Below, in pieces: positions 8,190-16,703 of a stretch of 64,000 nucleotides of DNA (position 1 is its first letter; every line of letters begins with the position of its first letter). The DNA comes from Pseudogulbenkiania ferrooxidans 2002. GTDB lineage: Bacteria; Pseudomonadota; Gammaproteobacteria; Burkholderiales; Chromobacteriaceae. The stretch is from positions 399,487 to 463,486 of the forward strand of contig NZ_ACIS01000002.1 of assembly GCF_000174355.1 (NCBI RefSeq), in the 5' to 3' direction. The position numbers and the translations under genes were made by a program. The notes under the pieces were generated by a model. That model did no database searches. It was not told the origin of the DNA and was given only the letters and a program-made list of their open reading frames with translations.

Positions 8190-9392
8190 TCATACCCGTT
8201 CGATGATCAGCGCGATGCCCTGCCCCACGCCGATGCACATGGTGCACAGCGCGTAACGGCCGCCGGTGCGGGCCAACTGGTAGGCTGCCGTGGTCACCAG
8301 GCGCGCGCCGGAGGCACCGAGCGGGTGGCCGATGGCGATGGCGCCGCCGTTCGGGTTGACGCGGGCGTCGTCGTCGGCGAGGCCGTGGTCGCGGGTCACC
8401 GCCAGTGCCTGGGCGGCGAAGGCTTCGTTCAGTTCGATCAGGTCGATCTGGTCCAGCGTCAGACCAGCCTTGGCCAGCACCTTGCGGATGGCCGGAGCCG
8501 GGCCGAAGCCCATGATGCGCGGCGCCACGCCGGCGGTGGCCATAGCCACGATGCGCGCGCGCGGGGTCAGGCCGTAGCGGCCGGCGGCGGCTTCGTTGGC
8601 CAGCAGCAGCGCGCAGGCGCCGTCGTTGACGCCGGAGGCGTTGCCGGCGGTCACGGAACCGTCCGGACGCACCACACCCTTCAGCTTAGCCAGCGCTTCC
8701 GGCGTGGTGGCACGCGGATGCTCGTCCTTGGCGAACACGATCGGATCACCCTTCTTCTGGGCGATGGTGACCGGGATCAGCTCGTCGGCAAAGCGGCCGG
8801 CCTCGTGCGCGGCGGCGTAGCGCTGCTGGCTGCGCAGCGCGAAGGCGTCCTGGTCGGCGCGGCTGACGGCGAAATCGACCGCCACGTTCTCGGCGGTTTC
8901 CGGCATTGAATCGACGCCGTACTGCGCCTTCATCAGCGGGTTGACGAAGCGCCAGCCGATGGTGGTGTCCTCGATCTTCATGTTGCGCGAGAAGGCGGTG
9001 TCGGCCTTCCCCATCACGTACGGGGCGCGGCTCATGCTCTCGACGCCGCCGGCGATCATCAGGCTGGTCTCGCCGCTCTTGATGGCGCGCGCGGCGATGC
9101 CGATGGCGTCCAGGCTGGAGCCGCACAGGCGGTTGACGGTGCTGCCCGGCACGTCTTGCGGCAGGCCGGCCAGCAGCGACGCCATGCGCGCCACGTTGCG
9201 GTTGTCTTCGCCGGCCTGGTTGGCGCAACCGTAGATCACGTCGTCGATGGCGCCCCAGTCGACGTTGGGGTTGCGCTCGATCAGGGCCTTGATCGGCAAG
9301 GCGCCGAGGTCGTCGGCGCGCACCGAGGACAGGGTGCCGCCGTAGCGGCCGAACGGGGTGCGGATGGCGTCGCAGATGTAGGCGTTTTCCAT
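8190..9392 (-). CDS. pcaF: 3-oxoadipyl-CoA thiolase
   Basis: 400 residues, standard thiolase length. The acyl-carrying Cys is in [12 protein letters not shown], the catalytic His in [14 protein letters not shown], and the second Cys in [10 protein letters not shown] near the C-terminus. It cleaves beta-ketoadipyl-CoA to succinyl-CoA and acetyl-CoA, the last step of the pathway. It follows pcaJ by 8 bp, giving an I-J-F operon. The N-terminal [15 protein letters not shown] wording is that of PcaF rather than of AtoB-type thiolases. Confidence 0.96.
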   Translation of the reverse strand: MENAYICDAIRTPFGRYGGTLSSVRADDLGALPIKALIERNPNVDWGAIDDVIYGCANQAGEDNRNVARMASLLAGLPQDVPGSTVNRLCGSSLDAIGIAARAIKSGETSLMIAGGVESMSRAPYVMGKADTAFSRNMKIEDTTIGWRFVNPLMKAQYGVDSMPETAENVAVDFAVSRADQDAFALRSQQRYAAAHEAGRFADELIPVTIAQKKGDPIVFAKDEHPRATTPEALAKLKGVVRPDGSVTAGNASGVNDGACALLLANEAAAGRYGLTPRARIVAMATAGVAPRIMGFGPAPAIRKVLAKAGLTLDQIDLIELNEAFAAQALAVTRDHGLADDDARVNPNGGAIAIGHPLGASGARLVTTAAYQLARTGGRYALCTMCIGVGQGIALIIERV

Positions 9393-9400
9393 GGTGGTCC

Positions 9401-10057
9401 TTATGCGGCGGCGGCCAGCGAGGCCATCTTGAGGGGAACCGGGACGATGCGCTGCAGCTCGTCGAAGCTGTTGCCTTCGACCAGTTCACGCACTACCAGG
9501 CCGTCCGGGGTGACGTCGATGACGGCCACGTCGGTGTAGATGCGGTCGACGCAGCCCACGCCGGTCAGCGGATAGCTGCACGCCTCGACCAGCTTGCTCT
9601 CGCCGGTTTTGGTGAGCAGGTCCATCATCACGAACACCTGCTTGGCACCGACCGCCAGGTCCATTGCTCCGCCGACCGCCGGGATCGCGCCCGGTGCGCC
9701 GGTGTGCCAGTTGGCCAGGTCGCCGCTGGCCGATACCTGGAAGGCGCCCAGCACGCAGATGTCGAGGTGGCCGCCACGCATCATCGCGAACGAGTCGCCG
9801 TGGTGGAAGAAGCTGCCGCCTTCGAGCAGCGTCACCGGCTCCTTGCCGGCGTTGATCAGTTCCGGGTCCTCTTCGCCCGGTTCGGGCGCTTCGCCCATGC
9901 CGAGCAAGCCGTTCTCGCTGTGCAGGAAGATTTCGCGCTCTTTCGGCAGGTAGTTGGCCACCTTGGTCGGCAGGCCGATGCCGAGGTTGACGTAGGAGCC
10001 TTCGGGGATGTCGCGGGCAACGCGCTCGGCCATCTGGTCGCGGGTGAGTTTGTTCAT
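9401..10057 (-). CDS. pcaJ: 3-oxoadipate CoA-transferase subunit B
   Basis: 218 residues, the usual beta-subunit length. The family's catalytic Glu lies in the motif SENGLLGMG, and GIGLPTKVANYLP is the expected N-terminal glycine-rich loop. With PcaI it transfers CoA from succinyl-CoA to beta-ketoadipate. It starts 12 bp after the pcaI stop. Confidence 0.96.
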   Translation of the reverse strand: MNKLTRDQMAERVARDIPEGSYVNLGIGLPTKVANYLPKEREIFLHSENGLLGMGEAPEPGEEDPELINAGKEPVTLLEGGSFFHHGDSFAMMRGGHLDICVLGAFQVSASGDLANWHTGAPGAIPAVGGAMDLAVGAKQVFVMMDLLTKTGESKLVEACSYPLTGVGCVDRIYTDVAVIDVTPDGLVVRELVEGNSFDELQRIVPVPLKMASLAAAA

Positions 10058-10069
10058 GTCGCTACTCCT

Positions 10070-10753
10070 TTACGCCGCTTGCGCCACGGCGTTGCCGATG
10101 GCGACGACGCGCTGCACGAAAATGCCCGGGGTCACGATGACTTCGGGGTCCAGGGCGCCCAAGGGCACGATTTCGGACACCTGCGCGATGGTGACGGCAG
10201 CCGCCGTCGCCATGATCGGGCCGAAGTTGCGCGCCGCCTTGCGGTAGATCAGGTTGCCCCAGCGATCGCCCTTCAGCGCCTTGATCAGCGCGAAGTCGGC
10301 CTTGATCGGGTATTCCAGCACGTAGTGCTTGCCGTCGATCTCGCGCGTTTCCTTGCCTTCGGCCAACAGCGTGCCGTAGCCGGTCGGGGTGAAGATGGCG
10401 CCAAGACCGGCGCCGGCGGCCTGGATGCGCGCGGCGAGGTTGCCCTGCGGCACCAGTTCCAGCTCGATCTCGCCGGCGCGGTAGAGCGCGTCGAACACGT
10501 GCGAATCGGCCTGACGCGGGAACGAGCAGATGATCTTCTTGACGCGGCGGGCGTTCAACAGCGCGGCCAGCCCGATGTCACCGTTGCCGGCGTTGTTGTT
10601 GACGATGGTGAGGTCTTTCGCGCCCTGCGCGATCAGCGCATCGATCAGCTCGGCCGGCTGCCCCGCCGTGCCGAAGCCGCCGATCATCACGGTGGCACCG
10701 TCGAAGATGCCGGCCACCGCCTCCTCAAGGGAGGCAACGGTCTTGTCGATCAT
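10070..10753 (-). CDS. pcaI: 3-oxoadipate CoA-transferase subunit A
   Basis: 227 residues from ATG 10753 (MIDKTVASLEEAVAGIFDGA). This start is preferred over a longer upstream frame because it matches the family N-terminus, has a GGGAG ribosome-binding site, and lies downstream of the predicted promoter. The CoA-binding loop VMIGGFGTAGQP follows. It is the first gene of pcaIJF, about 120 bp downstream of a promoter flanked by PcaR-type operators. The frame upstream of ATG 10753 crosses the -10 box and is not coding. Confidence 0.95.
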   Translation of the reverse strand: MIDKTVASLEEAVAGIFDGATVMIGGFGTAGQPAELIDALIAQGAKDLTIVNNNAGNGDIGLAALLNARRVKKIICSFPRQADSHVFDALYRAGEIELELVPQGNLAARIQAAGAGLGAIFTPTGYGTLLAEGKETREIDGKHYVLEYPIKADFALIKALKGDRWGNLIYRKAARNFGPIMATAAAVTIAQVSEIVPLGALDPEVIVTPGIFVQRVVAIGNAVAQAA

Positions 10754-10880
10754 GGTCTCGCTCCCGTCCCACCCTTCTATAAGAGGGCGGGATCCTTTGC
10801 TCGGGTTGATGAACATGCCCGGCCAGGCGGCGCCAATCACGAACGGGCGCTGACCGAACATTGCGTCTATTAATGAACAC

Positions 10881-10943
10881 AATGTAGGGTTCGCCATCCG
10901 CAGCGTCAAGGGCGATTATCGAAGTATAGTGCGACTATCGCAC
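10881..10943 (-). promoter_or_regulatory. pcaI promoter with PcaR-type operator pair
   Basis: On the minus strand TTGACG (10904-10909) and TACATT (10881-10886), 17 bp apart, form a sigma-70 promoter. Abutting the -35 are two 15-bp sites with starts 19 bp apart: 10910-10924 (GGGCGATTATCGAAG) and 10929-10943 (GTGCGACTATCGCAC, whose arms GTGCGA/TCGCAC are perfectly inverted). Read on the minus strand the second is GTGCGATAGTCGCAC, close to the P. putida PcaR site I recall as GTTCGATAATCGCAC. A site ending exactly at the -35 suits an activator. Confidence 0.8.
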
Positions 10944-11073
10944 AAACTTTTCTGACCATCGCTCGCCCCAAATGGCGCCAAAGGCAATGCGCCTGGGCCT
11001 TGTGGCGCTCGCCCCTCCCCGCCTCGAGGTGAAAACGACACGTTCGCGGGCCACGCACAAAGCTATAGCAATT

Positions 11074-11107
11074 GTCCGAATACAGAACATATAATCGACT
11101 ATCGAAC
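11074..11107 (+). promoter_or_regulatory. quiC promoter region operator pair
   Basis: Two 15-bp sites with starts 19 bp apart: 11074-11088 (GTCCGAATACAGAAC, 12 of 15 to the local consensus) and 11093-11107 (AATCGACTATCGAAC). A perfect TATAAT (11090-11095) overlaps the second site and could be the -10 of the dehydroshikimate dehydratase operon. No convincing -35 is seen, as expected for an activator-dependent promoter. Confidence 0.65.
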
Positions 11108-11141
11108 AAAACTCCACCTCGGCGAAGGCGGAGACTATCCT

Positions 11142-11318
11142 GAGAATCTGTTCACGATCTGTCGCGGGCAGCCCTCAGCGGGGTGACGCGCAGCGCAGGA
11201 ACCGGAATGGACATGGAGTCCATGAGGATTTCCGATCGCTGAGCCAATCGAAGATTGGCACGCAGAGCACATGAGCCCCGATCGGGGATGCGCAGCAAGA
11301 TCGGGAACGGGTTCAGAG
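11142..11318. repeat. MITE-like repeat, copy 1
   Basis: 177 bp with imperfect terminal inverted repeats (GAGAATCTGTTCACGATCT at the left; CTCTGAACCCGTTCCCGATCT read inward from the right). It is highly similar, in reverse orientation, to 62191-62335. It has about 30 extra bp near 11232-11262. It has no coding capacity and lies in the untranslated leader between the operator and the quiC start. The shared end AGAATCTGTTCA also appears at the right end of the IS5-type remnant near 50516. Confidence 0.75.
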
Positions 11319-11348
11319 AAATACGCTCATTTCTTGTGAGGACCGACC

Positions 11349-13286
11349 ATGCAGCATTCCATTGCCACGGTGTCGCTGAGCGGCACGCTGCCGGAGAAGC
11401 TCGAGGCGATCGCCGCCGCCGGGTTCGACGGCGTGGAGATTTTCGAGAACGACCTGCTGTACTTCGAGGGCTCGCCGCGCGACGCCAAGCGCCTCTGCGA
11501 CGACCTCGGGCTCAAGATCATGCTGTTCCAGCCGTTCCGCGACTTCGAGGGCGGCCGGCGCGACAAGCTGCAGCACAACCTCGACCGCGCCGAGCGCAAG
11601 TTCGACCTGATGCAGGAGCTCGGCACCGACCGCATCCTGGTATGCAGCAGCGTGCAGCCCGACGTGATCCGTGACGACGCCGTGATCGCCGACGACCTGC
11701 ACCAGTTGGCCGAACGCGCCGCCAAGCGCGGCATCCTGGTCGGCTACGAGGCGCTGGCCTGGGGGCGTTACGTCAACTCCTACCGCCACGTGTGGGACAT
11801 CGTGAAGGCGGTCGACCACCCCAACCTCGGCATCATCCTCGACAGCTTCCACACCCTGTCGATCAAGGACGACCTGTCGCGGCTGGCCGAAATTCCCGGC
11901 GACAAGATCGTGTTCCTGCAGATGGCCGACGCCCCGGTGCTGGCGATGGATGTCATGGAATGGAGCCGCCACTTCCGCTGCTTCCCCGGCCAGGGCGAAT
12001 TCGACCTGCCGGCCTTCCTCGCCCCGATCCTGCAAAGCGGCTACTCCGGCCCGCTGTCGCTGGAAATCTTCAACGACGGCTTCCGCGCCGCGCCGACCCG
12101 CGTCACCGCGGCCGACGGCCTGCGCTCGCTGCTGTACCTGGAAGAAACCACGCGCCAGGCACTGCAGGCGTCTTCGGCCAACCTCGAGAGCGCGAAAAGC
12201 GCCGAGGCGCTGTTCGCCCCGCCCGCGCCGTCCCGCTTCGACGGCGTGGAGTTCCTCGAATTCGCCGTCGACGACGACGCCGCGCGCCGCCTCGCCAAGT
12301 GGTTCCAGAAGCTCGGCTTCTCCCATGCCGCGCGCCACAAATCGAAGAACGTCGACCTCTACCGCCACGGCAGCGTCAACCTGATTCTCAACGCCGAGCC
12401 GGACTCGTTCGCCCACGCCTTCTTCGTCGCCCACGGCCCCTCGCTGTGCGCGGCGGCGTTCCGCGTCGACGACAGCCGCGCCGCGCTGGAGCGCGCCAAG
12501 CTGTACCGCGCCCGCCCGTTCGAAAGCCGCGTCGGCCCCAACGAGCGCCAGATTCCGGCGGTGCGCGCCCCGGACGGCAGCCTGCAATACCTGGTGGACA
12601 AGGGCCTGGACGGCCGTTCGATCTACGACAGCGACTTCGATCCGCTGCCGGGCGGCGTTGCCGCCGCGGCACGTACCACGCTGTCGGCCATCGATCACTT
12701 TGCGCTCGGCCTGCCGGCCGAAACGCTGGATACCTGGTCGCTGTATTTCCGCGCCGTGTACGGCTTCGAAGCCGAGCACGAGTGGGTGCTGCCCGATCCG
12801 TACGGCCTGGTGAAGAGCCGCGTGCTGCGCAGCGCCGACCGCACCATCCGCATCCCGCTCAACATCTCGGAAAACCGCAACACCGCCATCGCCCGCTCGG
12901 TCTCGACCTACCGCGGCTCCGGCCTGCAGCACGTCGCCTTCGCCGCCGACGACATCTTCGCGGCGGTGGCGGCGGCGCGCAAAGCCGGCCTGCCGCTCTT
13001 GGAGATTCCGCGCAACTACTACGACGACCTCGCCGCGCGCTTCGACCTGGAGCCGGAGTTCATCGCACGGATCGCCGCCGCCAACGTGCTGTACGACCGC
13101 GACCCGGAGGGCGGCGAGCTCTTGCACGTTTACACCGAGCCATTCGAGGAACGCTTCTTCTTCGAGATCATCGAACGGCGCGGCGGCTACCAGCAGTACG
13201 GCGCGGCCAACGTCGCGGTGCGGCTGGCGGCGCTGGCGCAGACCCGCGCGCGCGCCGGCCAGCGCGGCGCGAGCTGGGCCGACTAA
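11349..13286 (+). CDS. quiC: 3-dehydroshikimate dehydratase with C-terminal HPPD-like domain (QuiC1/QsuB type)
   Basis: 645 residues. Residues 1-280 form a sugar-phosphate isomerase/epimerase-type TIM barrel (EAIAAAGFDGVEIFENDLL, metal-ligand region IILDSFHTLS, GPLSLEIFNDGF). Residues from ~295 are two vicinal-oxygen-chelate modules resembling 4-hydroxyphenylpyruvate dioxygenase (FLEFAVDDD, GLQHVAFAADDI, LLHVYTEPFEERFFFEIIERR). QuiC1/QsuB proteins dehydrate 3-dehydroshikimate to protocatechuate; the C-terminal domain is non-catalytic for HPP in characterised members. It feeds quinate and shikimate carbon into the pca genes on the other strand. It starts an operon with the dehydrogenase and aroQ; the start has a GAGG ribosome-binding site. 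Confidence 0.93.
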   Translation: MQHSIATVSLSGTLPEKLEAIAAAGFDGVEIFENDLLYFEGSPRDAKRLCDDLGLKIMLFQPFRDFEGGRRDKLQHNLDRAERKFDLMQELGTDRILVCSSVQPDVIRDDAVIADDLHQLAERAAKRGILVGYEALAWGRYVNSYRHVWDIVKAVDHPNLGIILDSFHTLSIKDDLSRLAEIPGDKIVFLQMADAPVLAMDVMEWSRHFRCFPGQGEFDLPAFLAPILQSGYSGPLSLEIFNDGFRAAPTRVTAADGLRSLLYLEETTRQALQASSANLESAKSAEALFAPPAPSRFDGVEFLEFAVDDDAARRLAKWFQKLGFSHAARHKSKNVDLYRHGSVNLILNAEPDSFAHAFFVAHGPSLCAAAFRVDDSRAALERAKLYRARPFESRVGPNERQIPAVRAPDGSLQYLVDKGLDGRSIYDSDFDPLPGGVAAAARTTLSAIDHFALGLPAETLDTWSLYFRAVYGFEAEHEWVLPDPYGLVKSRVLRSADRTIRIPLNISENRNTAIARSVSTYRGSGLQHVAFAADDIFAAVAAARKAGLPLLEIPRNYYDDLAARFDLEPEFIARIAAANVLYDRDPEGGELLHVYTEPFEERFFFEIIERRGGYQQYGAANVAVRLAALAQTRARAGQRGASWAD

Positions 13287-13315
13287 AACCCATTCTGACA
13301 ACGACTCGAACACAA

Positions 13316-13337
13316 GGCCGGGGATTTGGCCCCGGCC
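13316..13337. other. Intergenic hairpin, possible transcript processing or attenuation site
   Basis: A perfect 8-bp G/C stem (GGCCGGGG / CCCCGGCC) with a 6-nt loop lies in the 157-bp gap between quiC and the next operon gene. No T-run follows, so it is not a classic terminator. Confidence 0.45.
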
Positions 13338-13443
13338 ATGGCCATCCATCCGGCCCAAGCAACACCATCCCGCCCCTGGCACGGGGCGCCGTGACAAACG
13401 CCCGACGTTTGCATGACTAAACCAACAATGGAGGAATGACTCG

Positions 13444-14277
13444 ATGATTAGCGGCAAAACCACCCTGATCGCCCACCTCGGCTACCCGACCGAAGCCTTC
13501 AAGGCGCCGATGATTTACAACCCGTGGTTCGAGAAACAAGGCATCGACGCCGTGGTGGTGCCGATGGGCGTCAAGCCGGACGACTACGCGGTCTTTCTCA
13601 AATCGCTGTTCCGGCTGAGCAATATCCGCGGCGCGCTGGTGACCATGCCGCACAAGATCACCACGCTCGACCTGGTCGACGACGCCACCCCGACCGCCAG
13701 GATCGCCGGCGCCTGCAACGCCATCCTGCTGCGCCCGGACGGCTCCCTGCTGGGCGACCAGTTCGACGGCGCCGGTTTCGTGCGCGGCGTCGAGCGCAAG
13801 GGCCGCCGCCTCGCCGGCACCCGCGTGCTCGTGTCCGGCTGCGGCGGCGTCGGCTCCGCCATCGCCGCGTCGCTGGCGGCCGCCGGCGTGGCGGAGCTGG
13901 CCCTGTTCGACACCCGCGACGCCTCGGCCCAGGCCCTGGCGGGACGCCTCGCCGAGCACTACCCGCAGCTCGTCATCCACACCGGCTCCAACGACCCGGC
14001 CGGTTACGACGTGGTGGTCAACGCCACCCCGGTGGGCATGAACGACGACGATCCGCTGCCGTTCGACGTCGCACGCATCGCCCCGAGCACCTTCGTCGGC
14101 GAGGTGGTGATGAAGTCGGAATACACCCCGCTGCTGCGCGCCGCGCTGGAAAAGGGTTGCCAAGTGCAGGTCGGCACCGACATGCTGTTCGAGATGATTC
14201 CCGCCTACCTGGAGTTCTTCGGCTTCGGCACCGCCACCCCGGACGAACTGCGCGCGGTATCGCAGATCAAGTATTGA
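13444..14277 (+). CDS. Shikimate/quinate dehydrogenase (AroE family), catabolic
   Basis: 277 residues. The catalytic Lys is in LVTMPHK and the substrate-binding Asp in [11 protein letters not shown]; the NAD(P) fingerprint is [16 protein letters not shown]. The family oxidises shikimate or quinate to dehydro-forms in catabolic clusters, or reduces dehydroshikimate in biosynthesis. Position between quiC and aroQ points to the catabolic role. The residues after the glycine loop (LFDTRD) place an acidic residue where NADP enzymes usually have a basic one, which suggests NAD preference. A second paralogue lies at 46013-46891 with a transporter. Confidence 0.88.
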   Translation: MISGKTTLIAHLGYPTEAFKAPMIYNPWFEKQGIDAVVVPMGVKPDDYAVFLKSLFRLSNIRGALVTMPHKITTLDLVDDATPTARIAGACNAILLRPDGSLLGDQFDGAGFVRGVERKGRRLAGTRVLVSGCGGVGSAIAASLAAAGVAELALFDTRDASAQALAGRLAEHYPQLVIHTGSNDPAGYDVVVNATPVGMNDDDPLPFDVARIAPSTFVGEVVMKSEYTPLLRAALEKGCQVQVGTDMLFEMIPAYLEFFGFGTATPDELRAVSQIKY

Positions 14278-14290
14278 ACGAGGACGAACG

Positions 14291-14746
14291 ATGAAAAAAA
14301 TTCTGGTACTGAACGGCCCCAACCTGAACCTGCTGGGGACGCGCGAGCCGGCCCAGTACGGCCACACCACGCTGGCCGACGTCGAGGCGATGTGCAAGGA
14401 AACCGGCGAGCGCCTGGGCTACGAGGTGGAATGCTTCCAGAGCAACTGGGAAGGCGCCCTGCTCGACAAGATCCACGAAGCCGGCCAGGCGTTTCGTGAC
14501 GGCACCCTGCTCGGCGTCGTCATCAACCCCGGCGCGCTGACGCACACCTCGATCGCGCTGCACGATGCAATCAAGGGCGTCGGCGACCTGCCGGTGATCG
14601 AAATCCACATCTCCAACGTGCACGCCCGCGAGTCGTTCCGCCACCACTCCTACGTCTCGCCGGCCGCCGCCGGCATCGTGGTCGGCTTCGGCGTGCTCGG
14701 CTACACCCTGGCGATGGAAGGGCTGGTGCGCAAACTCCAGGGCTGA
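14291..14746 (+). CDS. aroQ: Type II 3-dehydroquinate dehydratase
   Basis: 151 residues, standard AroQ length. All family marks are present: [13 protein letters not shown], the catalytic Tyr in [22 protein letters not shown], and the catalytic His in [18 protein letters not shown]. It interconverts 3-dehydroquinate and 3-dehydroshikimate. With the neighbouring dehydrogenase and quiC it completes quinate to protocatechuate. It starts 13 bp after the dehydrogenase stop (ACGAGGACGA ribosome-binding region). Confidence 0.96.
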   Translation: MKKILVLNGPNLNLLGTREPAQYGHTTLADVEAMCKETGERLGYEVECFQSNWEGALLDKIHEAGQAFRDGTLLGVVINPGALTHTSIALHDAIKGVGDLPVIEIHISNVHARESFRHHSYVSPAAAGIVVGFGVLGYTLAMEGLVRKLQG

Positions 14747-14755
14747 GAGCCACTG

Positions 14756-14813
14756 ACAAACCCCTCCTGGCGTTGTTGCGCGGCCTTGCCAAGATCGTTG
14801 CACAGGGGTTTGT
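14756..14813. repeat. Inverted repeat downstream of aroQ, possible IS remnant or terminator
   Basis: Perfect 10-bp arms ACAAACCCCT (14756-14765) and AGGGGTTTGT (14804-14813) with a 38-bp spacer, starting 10 bp after the aroQ stop. The adjoining CTGAGAGCCACT also occurs after the IclR stop (49959-49970), next to IS5 debris. It may be a fragment of a mobile element or simply fold as a terminator. Confidence 0.4.
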
Positions 14814-14898
14814 TCGCGGCGCCAAGCCGGCCGCCCGGCGCCAGTCACCAAGACAAGCCATGACAGCGATGATGCGTGGTCATGGCTTTCGTGCCGTT

Positions 14899-15627
14899 TC
14901 ACCCGCTTCCGTCATGCTCCCACTGGCGTTCACTCACGCGCCAGCCACGCCCCTCGATGGCCAGCGCCCCGATATAGCCCGGCGCCGGCTGGAGCGTGTA
15001 CAGCGACCACGGCCTTTCCGGAGCGATCTCGCCGGAAGCGCCGTCGAGGTTTGCCGGCCCCTCACCCGGATCGGTCGTCAGGGGAACCGAAAAACCATCC
15101 AGCTGCCCGGCAAGGCCGTTGCCGCAGGCTTTCAGGTACGCCTCCTTCTTGGTCCAGCACGCGAGAAAGGCATCGGCGCAAAGCGGCTCCGGCAGCGCAC
15201 TCAACTGGTCGGCCTCGGCCGCCGAGAAGAAATAGTGCGCGATGTCGGCGTAATCGGCTTGCTCCCGGAGGCGTTCAAGATCGATGCCGAGCCTGGCGTC
15301 GGCGGCGATGGCGACAAGGGCCAGATCGCCCGAGTGGGACAGATTGAACGCGAGCCGGCCGTCGAATTCAGGGCTGAGGCCCGGTTTGCCGAAGGCGTTG
15401 TACACGTAGCGTACGCGGTCGGCCGGGGTCTGAAGATAGTTCCCCAGAAGCGCGCGCAGCACGCCATGCGCGGCGACAAACCGCCGTCGATCGCGCTCGA
15501 AGCGAAACCGTGCGCTGCGTCGGCATTCGTCGTCTGAGAGCGTCGCCTGGAGGCGCGCCGACGTTTCCGGGGAAACGTCCAGACTGGCGCGCCAGACATG
15601 CACTTCGTGGGAGGGCAGTTGAAACAT
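14899..15627 (-). CDS. Sfp-type 4'-phosphopantetheinyl transferase
   Basis: 242 residues from ATG 15627 (MFQLPSHEVHVWRASLD). An upstream in-frame extension only overlaps the preceding gene. The substrate and Mg2+ motifs are clear: FNLSHSGDLALVAI, LGIDLE, and FLACWTKKEAYLKACG. It would convert the Ser of the carrier domains of the two synthetase proteins of this operon to the holo form using CoA. It is the last gene of the seven-gene operon. Medium length (Sfp group, not AcpS) fits secondary metabolism. Confidence 0.95.
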   Translation of the reverse strand: MFQLPSHEVHVWRASLDVSPETSARLQATLSDDECRRSARFRFERDRRRFVAAHGVLRALLGNYLQTPADRVRYVYNAFGKPGLSPEFDGRLAFNLSHSGDLALVAIAADARLGIDLERLREQADYADIAHYFFSAAEADQLSALPEPLCADAFLACWTKKEAYLKACGNGLAGQLDGFSVPLTTDPGEGPANLDGASGEIAPERPWSLYTLQPAPGYIGALAIEGRGWRVSERQWEHDGSG

Positions 15628-15653
15628 GACGGACTCCCGCCTGTGACGGAGCG

Positions 15654-16670
15654 CTACAACTGCTCCAGCATGAGCTGAGCGATCTCCACGCCGATCCGGG
15701 CCTGGGCCTCGCGCGTCGAAGCGCCCAAGTGCGGCGTGCAGATGACATGGGGATGGCGGGCGAGCCGCAGGTCGCTGGGAGGTTCCCCGGCGAACACATC
15801 GAGCGCGGCCCCGCGCACCTTGCCCGAGTCGAGGGCGGTGAGGAGCGCCTCCTCGTCCACCAAACCGCCACGCGCGCAGTTGACCAGCAGGACACCGTCC
15901 TTCATGCGCGCGATCTCCTTCTTCCCGATCACGGCGCGTCCCGCCTTGCTCGGCGGGGTGTGAATCGAAACGAAGTCGGCACACGCAAGGAGCGCCTCGA
16001 GCGAGAGCAGTGCGAGACCCTCGAAGCGTCCCACGGGTTCGGCGGCCTTGTCGGCCCCGACAACGACCATGCCGAGCGCGGCGGCACAACGCCCCAGGGC
16101 TCCCCCGATCCGGCCCACGCCGATGATGCCGAGCGTCTTGCCGGCGAGTTCGATCCCATCCGAGAACTCTTTCTTCGGCCAACCTCCCGACTTCACGGCG
16201 GCATCGGCCTGCGGGATGCGTCGCGCCAGGGCGAGAAGCATGCCCAGGGCCAGCTCGGCCACCGAGCCGGTCGAGGCCTTGGGCGTGTTCAGTACGGCGA
16301 TCCCCTGGGACGCCGCCGCGGCAAGATCGATGTTGTCGGTGCCGACACCGGCGCGGACGATCAGCCGCAACCGCTGGGCCGCCGCGAGCTGCTGCGCGCC
16401 GAGCCGCGTGGCGGAGCGCACGACGACGGCGTCGTAATCGCCGATCAGTTCCTCAAGCATCGCGGGCGAGAGGCCGATCCACTCGTCCACCAGCAGCCCG
16501 CCTTCGCGCATCCGCTCGACCGCCACGCTAGGGATCGGGTCACAGACCAGGACACGGACATGTTCCACCGGGAGAATGGCTTCCGTTTCCGACTGGCGGC
16601 TCGGTCTCTGCTCGACATCCCAGAACACCGGCTCGTCCGGCAACACCGTCTCGAATTTTCCTGCTGACAT
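15654..16670 (-). CDS. D-3-phosphoglycerate dehydrogenase-like enzyme (precursor supply)
   Basis: 338 residues from ATG 16670, chosen for the AAGGAG sequence 7-8 nt upstream. D-2-hydroxyacid dehydrogenase family: NAD loop LGIIGVGRIGGALG, catalytic Arg in LIVRAGVGTDNID, Glu in DVFAGEPP, His in TPHLGAS. About 30 extra N-terminal residues precede the domain and there is no C-terminal ACT regulatory domain. Best reading: 3-phosphoglycerate to 3-phosphohydroxypyruvate, the route to O-phosphoserine, which SbnA-type enzymes use. A feedback-insensitive copy inside the operon makes sense as dedicated supply. Another hydroxyacid substrate cannot be excluded. Confidence 0.85.
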   Translation of the reverse strand: MSAGKFETVLPDEPVFWDVEQRPSRQSETEAILPVEHVRVLVCDPIPSVAVERMREGGLLVDEWIGLSPAMLEELIGDYDAVVVRSATRLGAQQLAAAQRLRLIVRAGVGTDNIDLAAAASQGIAVLNTPKASTGSVAELALGMLLALARRIPQADAAVKSGGWPKKEFSDGIELAGKTLGIIGVGRIGGALGRCAAALGMVVVGADKAAEPVGRFEGLALLSLEALLACADFVSIHTPPSKAGRAVIGKKEIARMKDGVLLVNCARGGLVDEEALLTALDSGKVRGAALDVFAGEPPSDLRLARHPHVICTPHLGASTREAQARIGVEIAQLMLEQL

Positions 16671-16703
16671 TTGCAAGCTCCTTTAACGGCATGGCGGCCT
16701 TCG

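Noticed and set aside
6046..8256. 736-residue plus-strand frame opposite pcaD and pcaB
   Set aside because: Antisense artefact of high-GC coding DNA; both pca genes on the other strand are complete.
10754..10909. Longer pcaI start at 10909
   Set aside because: The extra 52 codons cover the predicted -10 and leader; the family N-terminus begins at ATG 10753.
11313..13463. 716-residue minus-strand frame opposite quiC
   Set aside because: Antisense shadow; quiC has full domain motifs on the plus strand.
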